Assembly: GCA_030836185.1 (NCBI GenBank)
Contig: JAURQH010000042.1
Span: forward strand, 1 to 64,000
Direction of reading: 5' to 3'
Source: Planctomycetota bacterium
GTDB lineage: Bacteria; Planctomycetota; Planctomycetia; Planctomycetales; Planctomycetaceae
Length of the DNA stretch: 64,000 bases
Under the pieces are notes generated by a model that worked only from the letters and a program-made list of their open reading frames with translations, did no database searches and was not told where the DNA came from. Both the position numbers and the translations under genes were made by a program. This document shows, in pieces, positions 54,940-62,388 of the stretch. The number at the start of each line of letters is the position of its first letter. Within the stretch, counting starts at the first letter, position 1.

Positions 54940-54948
54940 AGCGACTGG

Positions 54949-56160
54949 TCAGCCGTTGGATAAAAAGCTGAAGAGGCCCTTTTTAGGCTTCTTCGGCATC
55001 TCTTCACCGGGTTCTCCCTCATGGAAGACTTCTGCAATGGCCTCAATCGCCTTGGTAATTCGGGCCTTGGGAGCTTGCTGCATTAACGGAACACCGTTGT
55101 TACGACTGTCTACCATTGCTTGATAGTCGTTGGGCAATTGACAAAAGATCTCGCGATCAATCGTCTCTTTGGCTTTGCTCATGCTGATTTGAGTCTCTTC
55201 GATTCCCATGCGATTCAAAATGACACGCACTTTATCGTTGATGCCTTCGTATTCATCAAAAAACTGATTCAATCGAACGACGTTACGCAGCCCCGGCAAA
55301 TCGAGCTGAGTCAGTAACAAAATGGTATCCGCAGAGTCCAAAGCTGCCATTTCCAACTCGCCATAATTCTTACTCAAGTCGAGAATCAGATGAGAGAACG
55401 TCGACTTGAAAAGTGAAATCACACGTTTCAACACTTCACCATTCACCGAGTTGCGATCACTCATTTGTACCGGTCGAGGTAATAGATAAGCACCACATTC
55501 GTGACGTGTGAGAGATCGTTTCAAGAGCGAATAGTCAATTCGTTGGATGTTCTCTGCAAGATCTTGAATTGTGTAATCGGGTAATAGGTCGAGCCAGACG
55601 TCGGCATCTCCCAGCGAGAGATCGAGGTCAAGAATCGTCACACTGTTCGATTTATGAGAAGCGAGCATACAGGCCAGATTCACAGCCAACGAAGTACAAC
55701 CTACTCCCCCCTCGACACCCGCAACTGCGATCACTCGACTCGAACGAATTCGCGTCATTGTCGATCCTGCAACCATGCTCGGCGGAGTAGAACGGACACG
55801 ATCCAAGGCCGCCAGAATGTCTTCCAAGTGAAGAGGAAAATTCAGAAATTCGCGAGCCCCATTTCGCATGGCCTGCAAAATGAGCGACCCTTCCTGAGAA
55901 CCACTCACCGCCAGCACGGCACATGTCGGAAGTTGACGACTGACTTGCTGAATCAGTGACAACCCTTTCACCGGATCCGCGTCGAGAGAAACGATGGCAA
56001 TATCGGGAGTCGCCTGATCAAGGACGTCAATAAAGAACTCGTAGCGTGAACAATCGGCTTCCAACCATAAAGACTCGACCCCTAAGAGCATATTCTTCAT
56101 GGAAGCGCGCGAAATATCATCAGGATCGACGATGGCAACACGCAATACATTTTCATCCAT
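54949..56160 (-). CDS. cpaE: CpaE/TadZ-like pilus assembly ATPase with degenerate P-loop
   Basis: 403 residues. Residues 1-125 are a receiver-like domain (RVAIVDPDDISRASM; IAIVSLDAD with D60). From 140 a MinD/ParA-type domain follows: VIAVAGVEGGVGCTSLAVN. Compared with the KGGVGKT consensus, the signature lysine is E150 and the P-loop lysine is C155, so nucleotide binding is doubtful; TadZ proteins often have altered P-loops. LDLDLSLGDADVWL and LILDLSKNYG match the switch regions. Tad pilus assembly locates it at the inner membrane, where it helps localise the apparatus. It is the last tad gene in the window. Confidence 0.9.
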   Translation of the reverse strand: MDENVLRVAIVDPDDISRASMKNMLLGVESLWLEADCSRYEFFIDVLDQATPDIAIVSLDADPVKGLSLIQQVSRQLPTCAVLAVSGSQEGSLILQAMRNGAREFLNFPLHLEDILAALDRVRSTPPSMVAGSTMTRIRSSRVIAVAGVEGGVGCTSLAVNLACMLASHKSNSVTILDLDLSLGDADVWLDLLPDYTIQDLAENIQRIDYSLLKRSLTRHECGAYLLPRPVQMSDRNSVNGEVLKRVISLFKSTFSHLILDLSKNYGELEMAALDSADTILLLTQLDLPGLRNVVRLNQFFDEYEGINDKVRVILNRMGIEETQISMSKAKETIDREIFCQLPNDYQAMVDSRNNGVPLMQQAPKARITKAIEAIAEVFHEGEPGEEMPKKPKKGLFSFLSNG

Positions 56161-56592
56161 ATCGAAACCCTTAGGGATTTACGTGACACTCAACGAAAAA
56201 AGAAGTTGATCGGGTCTCTTCACATTATCGGAAAACTCGGCGCGAAGTCTAATACCAACGACAGAAAATGAACATTTTCGTCTGCGCCAAAACTGCATCT
56301 GCGCAAAATCAAGGACCAGCAACATTCGACTGGCCCTTGAGTTGAGTTCATACGGTCACAAGTGAATGATTGAGGAATTCCTTGATTACTGTCGTGGTGC
56401 CCACCCTCGACTGGTACGAGTCGTATCTGTCTGTGCTTGATAATCGTATTCGACTTTCTGCACATTCGACCCGGAATAGTTGGAGGGCTCCCAGTTTTCG
56501 ACCGTTTTTGTCCCTTGTGCCCAGAATTCTCCTCATGGAAACGGGGCTGCCGATTTATGTCGGGGCTCCGCTCGTGATTGAATGGGAGCAAG
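56161..56592. other. Intergenic region between secretin and cpaE
   Basis: 432 bases. It contains the terminator-like hairpin at 56305-56339 and should hold the promoter of cpaE. Short frames on both strands show no protein-like features. Confidence 0.35.
56305..56339 (-). terminator. Terminator-like hairpin after the secretin gene
   Basis: On the minus strand CAAGGGCCAG pairs with CTGGTCCTTG (10 pairs, one G-U) around a 10-base loop, followed by ATTTT. The T run is short, so termination may be partial. Confidence 0.5.
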
Positions 56593-58119
56593 TTAATCCG
56601 CAGAATGGGCCTCAATTGCCGGAGCGGGTGGCAATTGGGGATTCATCGATTCCATCGAACCTTGATTCATGCTTTCTGGTGGTCGCATGTAAGGGCTCGT
56701 AGGAATCGGAGTGTAGTGCTGATGGTACATTGGTGGAGGCGGAGCAAACTCCGCAGGATCACCATACTTGGGGACTTCCAACAGCCCATCAAAGAATAAT
56801 TCGCGATCTGTCGGACGTGTTGTGTTTTCACCCGGTCCTAAAGGCACAGGATCATTGGCATCCAGAGGACTCACATATTCGGGAGTCACCATCACAACAA
56901 GTTCGGTTTCTGCTTCTTCATACCGCTTACGGCTAAAGAATGTCCCAATCACCGGGAACTCACCAAGCCACGGAATTTTGGAGGTGCTGGCGGTATCTCG
57001 ACGTGAGATCAATCCCGCAATCATCAATGTTTGGCCAAACTTCATTTCGACTTGTGTGTTCACCCGGCGAGTGGTTAAACCGGGAACCTGCAAACCATTG
57101 ACTTCAACAGCATTCGAAAAATCTCGTTCACTCACTTCAGGTTGAAGTTCGAGTCGTAGGCGACCATTGCCTAAAATAATTGGAACGGCTTCCATGTTGA
57201 CACCAAATTCACGCCATTCGATGGTGGCTGTACCGAGTCCTTGTGGAACCAAGATCGGGAACTCACCACCGTTGAGCAATCGTGCCGGGCGTCCGTTGGT
57301 GGTCACCAATGACGGTTCAGCTTTAATTTTCAACAGTCCTTCTTCTTTGAGGGCTTCCAGAAAGCCATTAAAGATGTCCCCCGAATTGATGATCCCCAAA
57401 GCGACTGTTGGATCAGCGAGTCCCCCCAGCGTCACTCCAGGATTCGAGATGCCTGCCACAGGAGTTAATGCCCCAGGTGTACTCACTAAAAAACTTTCTT
57501 CACCCGAGAAGGCGAAGTTGAATCCCATTTGACGAACTTTTGTCCGTTGGACTTCCATGACTTTGACCTTCAGCATCACTTGCTGAACGCCACCGACCTT
57601 CATTTGATTCAGGACACGAGGATAAAACTGCTCGGCAATTTCCATCATTTCCGTGATGTGTTCAGGTTGAGTCACCCAGCCTCGCAGAACAACACTTTCC
57701 TGAACTTCGACAGCATCGACTGAAGAACTGGGGAATAATTGGGACAAATAAGCTTGCAGATGACGAACATCTCCGGTGACAAACACTTCCACCGTATAAA
57801 TTTGATTATTCTCATCGAGGATGTTGACTGTCGTGACGCCGGGCTTCAATGCCTGAACTCGAAGCCGATTGACTTCGACAGGCGATACACTGATGACATC
57901 GGCATCAAAGTCTCTCGCTTCCACAATTTTGGCATTTGTCTCGATGATCTTCGAGAACTTCTCAACGAGTTGAAAATTGCCCTTCTTCTGTGTCAAACGA
58001 TACAGAGGTTCGAAGTCGGGAGCATTTGGATCGGAAGGAGCCTGCGCAAACGCTGGAATGCCAAGCATCAGCGGAACTAACGCGCAGAATAAGAATCTCA
58101 CTGTTCTTCCATGAACCAT
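56593..58119 (-). CDS. cpaC: Tad pilus secretin (CpaC/RcpA)
   Basis: 508 residues with a signal peptide (FLFCALVPLMLGIPAFA). An N-terminal pilus-assembly domain (FSKIIETNAKIVEARDFDADVISV) is followed by a BON-like segment (AVEVQESVVLRGWVTQPEHI) and the secretin domain (about 250-420: LKIKAEPSLVTTNGRPARLLNGGEFPI, then VNTQVEMKFGQTLMIAGL). A Pro/Met-rich tail follows (PPPPMYHQHYTPIPTSPYMRPP). It forms the outer-membrane channel for the Flp pilus. cpaB lies upstream after about 220 bases with a terminator between, so the tad genes here are in several units. Confidence 0.92.
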   Translation of the reverse strand: MVHGRTVRFLFCALVPLMLGIPAFAQAPSDPNAPDFEPLYRLTQKKGNFQLVEKFSKIIETNAKIVEARDFDADVISVSPVEVNRLRVQALKPGVTTVNILDENNQIYTVEVFVTGDVRHLQAYLSQLFPSSSVDAVEVQESVVLRGWVTQPEHITEMMEIAEQFYPRVLNQMKVGGVQQVMLKVKVMEVQRTKVRQMGFNFAFSGEESFLVSTPGALTPVAGISNPGVTLGGLADPTVALGIINSGDIFNGFLEALKEEGLLKIKAEPSLVTTNGRPARLLNGGEFPILVPQGLGTATIEWREFGVNMEAVPIILGNGRLRLELQPEVSERDFSNAVEVNGLQVPGLTTRRVNTQVEMKFGQTLMIAGLISRRDTASTSKIPWLGEFPVIGTFFSRKRYEEAETELVVMVTPEYVSPLDANDPVPLGPGENTTRPTDRELFFDGLLEVPKYGDPAEFAPPPPMYHQHYTPIPTSPYMRPPESMNQGSMESMNPQLPPAPAIEAHSAD

Positions 58120-58237
58120 GATTCACCTCGAAGCTGGAATTGTATCGGGTCGGAATTCATCCATGAACCCGTGCAGTCTCATTGTATTATCCAAGAACGG
58201 CTTTGAGTCATTGAAGGGACAATGATTCTGCCAACAT

Positions 58238-58279
58238 AAAAACCTTATCGACCAGAAGAGACTCCCCAGTCGATAAGGA
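58238..58279 (-). terminator. Terminator of cpaB
   Basis: On the minus strand CCTTATCGAC and GTCGATAAGG form a 10-base perfect stem with a 16-base loop, followed by TTTTTA. It lies about 60 bases beyond the cpaB stop. Confidence 0.82.
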
Positions 58280-58339
58280 TTATTCCCATTTTGTAATCAG
58301 TAGGATTACTACAACCCTACCTCGTCATTCCAGAGGCCC

Positions 58340-59452
58340 TTAACTCCCTTCAAACAAACGATTTAACAACACCTGCATAGGGTTTTCCTCTTCTTTTTCC
58401 TGAACAGGAGTAAGAGAAGAAGTTTCCTGATTTTCTGGTGAAGTGTTAGTTGGCTGCTTGGTCGGAACCGTTACCGGAACTTCTTTTTCAACTTCTCCGA
58501 TGACGAATTCCGATTCTTCGGTCTCGCCACCTTGAACAATTTTGATCTTCCATACCTCGGGTTCAACAACCTTCACCACTTCTGCAACTGTCTCGGGATC
58601 AACTTTCTTGCTGAGGCTGGCCAACAACCGTTGGTTCTCTGACTTCAACTTCGCCAGCTCGGCAGAATGCTCGTCTGCCAACTGTAGACGCAACTTCTCA
58701 AGTTCGCCTTGGTGGGCTTTCTCAAGTTCGTCCCGGACAGATTTCGCAGTTCCCAAGTTGTCAAAATCTTCTTCAGTTAATAATTCGACTTTTGTTGCGG
58801 CTGTTTCATTCTTAGGGCGAAGTGCAAAGTGCAAATCACCTTTAGACTCGGCCATCATCAAAATGGCGGCTTGTTTGGGCGTCACCAACATCGACACATT
58901 TTTGGCAATGATATCAGCGTTGGTGGGTGAGTTTTCGTCACGATCTCCTCCCATGGAAAACACTTCGATCCATTCAAGAATCATTTTTGTTTTCAGGCTA
59001 TCGACTCGTGAAAGTCCATCCTTATCTTTGTAGGTCACAAAAATGTCAACTCGGTCTTTTGGACGGATCTGCCCACTATGTGACGATGTTTGCGTGATGG
59101 GTGTTGTATAAACCCGATATCCATCAGGGATTTCTGTCGAGGCATCAAAATCTCCCTTTTCCCCCAAATTCGCTTTCACGATGGGAGTTCCTGGAAAGGC
59201 TTTTGATCTCAACGCACGTCGCTCGTATTCTTCTTTCGTTGTGACAGCTCCCAAAGGAACCATTTCCTTGGAATACTCTCGAAATTCAACATGCTCCTCT
59301 GTTAATGGCAAATAAGGTGAAATCTCTGCCTTGGCAACGAGAACCATCTGTTTCTCTTCAACGTCCTTCTTGCCCGACTGAGTCACGCCGAAAGCCGCTA
59401 ATGTGCCACTTCCTAAAGCCATCATTAACAATAAAAATGATTTGGGTTTCAT
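58340..59452 (-). CDS. cpaB: Flp pilus assembly protein CpaB (RcpC)
   Basis: 370 residues. An N-terminal hydrophobic segment (LLLMMALGSGTLAAFGV) anchors it. The SAF domain (VLVAKAEISPYLPLTEEHVEF) and the RcpC/CpaB region (GYRVYTTPITQTSSHSGQIRPKDRVDIF) define the family. A coiled coil (about 245-285) and a Thr/Glu-rich tail follow. GGAGAG shortly before the ATG at 59452 sets the start; an in-frame ATG at 59506 is rejected. It works in the periplasm with the secretin. A strong terminator follows. Confidence 0.92.
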   Translation of the reverse strand: MKPKSFLLLMMALGSGTLAAFGVTQSGKKDVEEKQMVLVAKAEISPYLPLTEEHVEFREYSKEMVPLGAVTTKEEYERRALRSKAFPGTPIVKANLGEKGDFDASTEIPDGYRVYTTPITQTSSHSGQIRPKDRVDIFVTYKDKDGLSRVDSLKTKMILEWIEVFSMGGDRDENSPTNADIIAKNVSMLVTPKQAAILMMAESKGDLHFALRPKNETAATKVELLTEEDFDNLGTAKSVRDELEKAHQGELEKLRLQLADEHSAELAKLKSENQRLLASLSKKVDPETVAEVVKVVEPEVWKIKIVQGGETEESEFVIGEVEKEVPVTVPTKQPTNTSPENQETSSLTPVQEKEEENPMQVLLNRLFEGS

Positions 59453-59728
59453 ATTTTCTCTCCAGCCGTTAAGTGTGGAATGGCGATTCTTCGCGACTCC
59501 AACCAATTGACGATTGGATCATCAATGCTGGCCTGAGAGATGTCATGACAACACAAGCTGCCACATCATTTCTATCGGCCTGGTTGGTCCGAGGTCTTCA
59601 ACATTTACAGTCACCCAGTTGGGGTGGTTCTGAAAAACTTGTTCGGAAATTATTATAAGATCGTCTGTTATTTCTCGTTTTCTCAAGTTTGGCTCAAGAT
59701 TCTCATCGACCAAGAACCGGAACCATTG

Positions 59729-60280
59729 CTAAATTAAACCCGCATAGAAAAAGTATCCAATGGAGCCGATGCAGATCGGTATGCCATACGGCAAGAGCAG
59801 CATGGTTGGCTTTCGTTCTGCGGCAAACTCGGAAAGTTTTGCAGGGTTTTTCACCGACAGCCATTCGTTGACAATGACCAGGAAGTTGATGCTGTGTTTC
59901 TCGAAGGCTCTTCTGCGAGCAACCATCACGACGGCCATGAACGCCCCGACGAATACGGAAACCACAAAGGCGGCGAGAGTAATCTCCCAGCCGAGCCAGG
60001 CTCCCATACCGGCCATCAATTTGACATCACCGGCCCCCATTCCTCCGACTGAGTAAAGTGGTAACAGGCAAAGCAGCCCGGTCACCATCCCCAGCAAGCC
60101 GAAGCCGAGTCCTTCCCAGCCTCCCAGAACGGTATTGGCAACCAGTCCAGAGAGTACCATCGGGAAAGTAATCCAATTGGGAACTCGAAGTTCTTTACCG
60201 TCGATCCATGCCGCCCAGATTAAGACGACCGCAACGACGAGGACTTCCCAATGATTTAACAGATATGCTTGCCAGTCCAT
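59729..60280 (-). CDS. cpaA: Prepilin peptidase (CpaA/TadV, A24)
   Basis: 183 residues, about six TM helices. The two catalytic Asp are D27 in WIDGKELRVPNW and D84 in GAGDVKLMAG, the A24 aspartic peptidase set. No N-methylase domain is present, as in TadV/CpaA. It cleaves the leader of Flp pilins such as the one at 60590-60778. A hydrophilic loop (FEKHSINFLVIVNEWLSVK) lies near the C-terminus, before the last TM. The gene is 309 bases downstream of flp, on the same strand. Confidence 0.93.
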   Translation of the reverse strand: MDWQAYLLNHWEVLVVAVVLIWAAWIDGKELRVPNWITFPMVLSGLVANTVLGGWEGLGFGLLGMVTGLLCLLPLYSVGGMGAGDVKLMAGMGAWLGWEITLAAFVVSVFVGAFMAVVMVARRRAFEKHSINFLVIVNEWLSVKNPAKLSEFAAERKPTMLLLPYGIPICIGSIGYFFYAGLI

Positions 60281-60589
60281 TTTGACTTACCTTTCTTCGC
60301 ATAAAGCTCCAAAAGTCCCATGCCTGAGTTTTCGGAACAACTCCTGGACGAATCACGTCATTCAGGAATTCTATTTTTGTTAATGTGATGTCTGAATCGA
60401 TTGACTGCAATTGTTCGAGTAGGCTTTTCAATTTTTACTTGCCACTCGATGAAATTTGTCTCCACGAATGACTTGGCGAGTGTCGCACACTCAAAACAGG
60501 TCAACAAACTTGAACAAACTGTTTGCCGACCTCTCCAGATTGTTTCACTGGAGAAGTCGATCAAACATTCGTTCTTGAATCTCAAAAAC
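60281..60589. other. Intergenic region between flp and the prepilin peptidase gene
   Basis: 309 bases. No hairpin with a T run was found and no gene. An AGGTC/GACCT pair and repeated AAACTTGAAC-like sequences near 60497-60535 are weak. The ribosome binding site of cpaA appears as AAAGGTAAG-like purines just before its ATG. Confidence 0.35.
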
Positions 60590-60778
60590 CTACTGTCCTG
60601 TTGTTGGAGCAAGATCATCAGAAACATTACTGAAGGTGGTACTTGCACTGGTACCAACTGCACGAATGGCAACAATACAAACCACGATGATCAACGCCAG
60701 CATCACGGCGTATTCAACAGCCGTAGGTCCATCTTCTGAAACCAGAAAATTCTTCACACTTTTGGCAAACTTCTTCAT
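60590..60778 (-). CDS. flp: Flp family type IVb pilin
   Basis: 62 residues. A short basic leader (MKKFAKSVKNFLVSEDG) ends at G17; the mature protein begins PTAVEYAVMLALIIVV, with E22-Y23 at +5/+6 as in Flp pilins, then the hydrophobic assembly helix and a short Ser/Thr-rich tail. The leader would be removed by the prepilin peptidase at 59729-60280. AAGGA precedes the ATG. Only one pilin gene is seen. Confidence 0.95.
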   Translation of the reverse strand: MKKFAKSVKNFLVSEDGPTAVEYAVMLALIIVVCIVAIRAVGTSASTTFSNVSDDLAPTTGQ

Positions 60779-61128
60779 CTCAACCGTCCTTTCGAAAAGT
60801 CCCGGAACACAATTTCGGGCAGGGATATTTTGCAGAGAACCAACTCTGCAGATATGTCTGTACTCGTTGTTTGCTCGTTTCAGCGTCTCACCGATTCGTG
60901 CGAACGTACAAAGCTAGGTCACACATCAAGGCAGTCAAGCGGGTGTTAGAAAAATTTGGAAAACAATTTGGCCCTCAGTTACAACGTGGAGAATTCGCAT
61001 CACGCCACTGAGATTGAGAGGTCTCTTCGCTCGGTAAAAACAGGCTCACATGGCATCTGTTCCACGAAAACAACAACATTTATTTTTTTGCAGGAAATCT
61101 CATCGCGACGGAGTTTCGTGGCCTATAT
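60779..61128. other. Upstream region of flp
   Basis: 350 bases between flp and a divergent gene. It should hold the flp promoter. GCAGAG-AACCAA-CTCTGC (60832-60849) is a perfect 6-base-arm hairpin that may lie in the flp leader. CCCG/CGGG near 60801-60819 is another short pair. No gene seen. Confidence 0.4.
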
Positions 61129-62040
61129 TTGTCATCGAGGGAGGGGATTTCCCCATACATAACCTGTCTAACGAGACAAAACGACGTGACTGTCAATCGC
61201 ATTTTCCCACACGCAAGACACGACCATGACTTGCCGGATCAGATCGAAAAAGTAGAGTCCCCCTCGGCGGGAATGGACGCTCTGCTGAAATCAGTCTCCG
61301 CGCAGAACGATGACGAACGGGAAGGCCGGTTTCTGTTTTTGATCGCCAATCAAAGAACCAGCAACCTCGATCAAATCCTCAACGATCTCCCCGAAAACCT
61401 CTTCGATGAAATCGTACTGATCGATGCGGGATGCTCAGAACGCGTGCTCGAACAGGGGATGATGGCGGGCCTGCAACTTGTCTCTGCCCCTCATGGCGAT
61501 CGTCCCGGGTTGATACGAAAGCTGTGCTTCGATATCGCTCAAAGACAATCTGCCAATATGCTGGCCCTGTTTGAACTTCAGCATATTCGTGATCTGGCTG
61601 CATTACCGGCCATTGTGAAACTGATCGACCAAGAGATTTGGGATGTTATTCTGGGAACGCGGTTTGACGACTTCATACCGATGTCGAAACGATCACATTT
61701 GACGCCACACCAACTCGGCCCTCGACGTGGCAAACAATTGATTGCCGATCTCTTTTATGGGCAACGTCTGATTGACCCGGATACCGATTTCTTAGCGTGT
61801 CGAGTCCATCCGCTCTGGGTCTTGCCGTATCACGAAAACGAAAATTCGCGAATCTTTTCTTGGCAGTTTATCGCCCAGACATTAGGAGCCGGTTTTCGAA
61901 TCGGAGAATTACCGCTACGAGTGGCCCATTCCGAAGACGAGATTTCGACCGCTTCCAGCATCAGCTTTTCGGATCGATGGGCGTGTGCGAAAACGGTGTT
62001 CAAATCGTGGACCAAAAGATTCCGTATTTGGCGTAAATAA
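61129..62040 (+). CDS. Glycosyltransferase family 2-like protein, degenerate
   Basis: 303 residues as drawn from a TTG at 61129; the start is uncertain, with GTG 61186 and ATG 61273 as alternatives. FLFLIANQRTSNLDQILNDLP and DEIVLIDAGCSE resemble the first strands and DxD-type area of GT2 enzymes, and DVILGTRF plus GPRRGKQLIADLFYG recall dolichol-phosphate-mannose synthase-like proteins. No clear DxD is seen (LIDAG, ALFELQH instead). The C-terminus is basic (KTVFKSWTKRFRIWRK). It is divergent from flp, and a role in pilin or envelope glycosylation is possible but not shown. Confidence 0.6.
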   Translation: MSSREGISPYITCLTRQNDVTVNRIFPHARHDHDLPDQIEKVESPSAGMDALLKSVSAQNDDEREGRFLFLIANQRTSNLDQILNDLPENLFDEIVLIDAGCSERVLEQGMMAGLQLVSAPHGDRPGLIRKLCFDIAQRQSANMLALFELQHIRDLAALPAIVKLIDQEIWDVILGTRFDDFIPMSKRSHLTPHQLGPRRGKQLIADLFYGQRLIDPDTDFLACRVHPLWVLPYHENENSRIFSWQFIAQTLGAGFRIGELPLRVAHSEDEISTASSISFSDRWACAKTVFKSWTKRFRIWRK

Positions 62041-62388
62041 GGTTCACTCGGGATTTGCGTATTCATCTTGAAGCTTGACGAAAAGCGGACATCTCTTACC
62101 CACGTTGAATTGTTCAACGATCCCACATTGGGAAACCAAATATGTTGGAAAATTCGTCAAGCGCATGATGAAGCAACGAAAGGATAGCTGGATTCGCAAG
62201 AATTCAGACGAAATGCGAGGGTAGTGTTGGTCCTTCTGAACTCTTGCGAGTCCAGCTACAGGCGAGGTTCGAGCCGTGGGCTACGGATTGGAGTCCTTAA
62301 TGCCCACACGCTCTGATGAAATATTCCAGAGACCGGGAAAAACCTAAAGGCGAAGGTTTTAGCCCCATCGTTTGGTAACGAACTCACG
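62041..62388. other. Non-coding stretch with a long hairpin
   Basis: 348 bases between convergent genes. The centre is the 24-base-arm inverted repeat at 62185-62258. The rest (62260-62388) is without features I can name. Confidence 0.4.
62185..62258. repeat. Long inverted repeat (24-base arms)
   Basis: The arm at 62185-62208 starts TAGCTGGATTCGCAAGAATT and is complementary to 62235-62258 at 22 of 24 positions, around a 26-base loop. There is no T run, and the length exceeds a usual terminator. It resembles a MITE-like or intergenic hairpin element that could recur in the genome. Confidence 0.75.

Noticed and set aside
62262-62285. GGTTCGAGCC, resembling a tRNA T-loop
   Set aside because: No acceptor stem, anticodon arm or D arm could be built around it.
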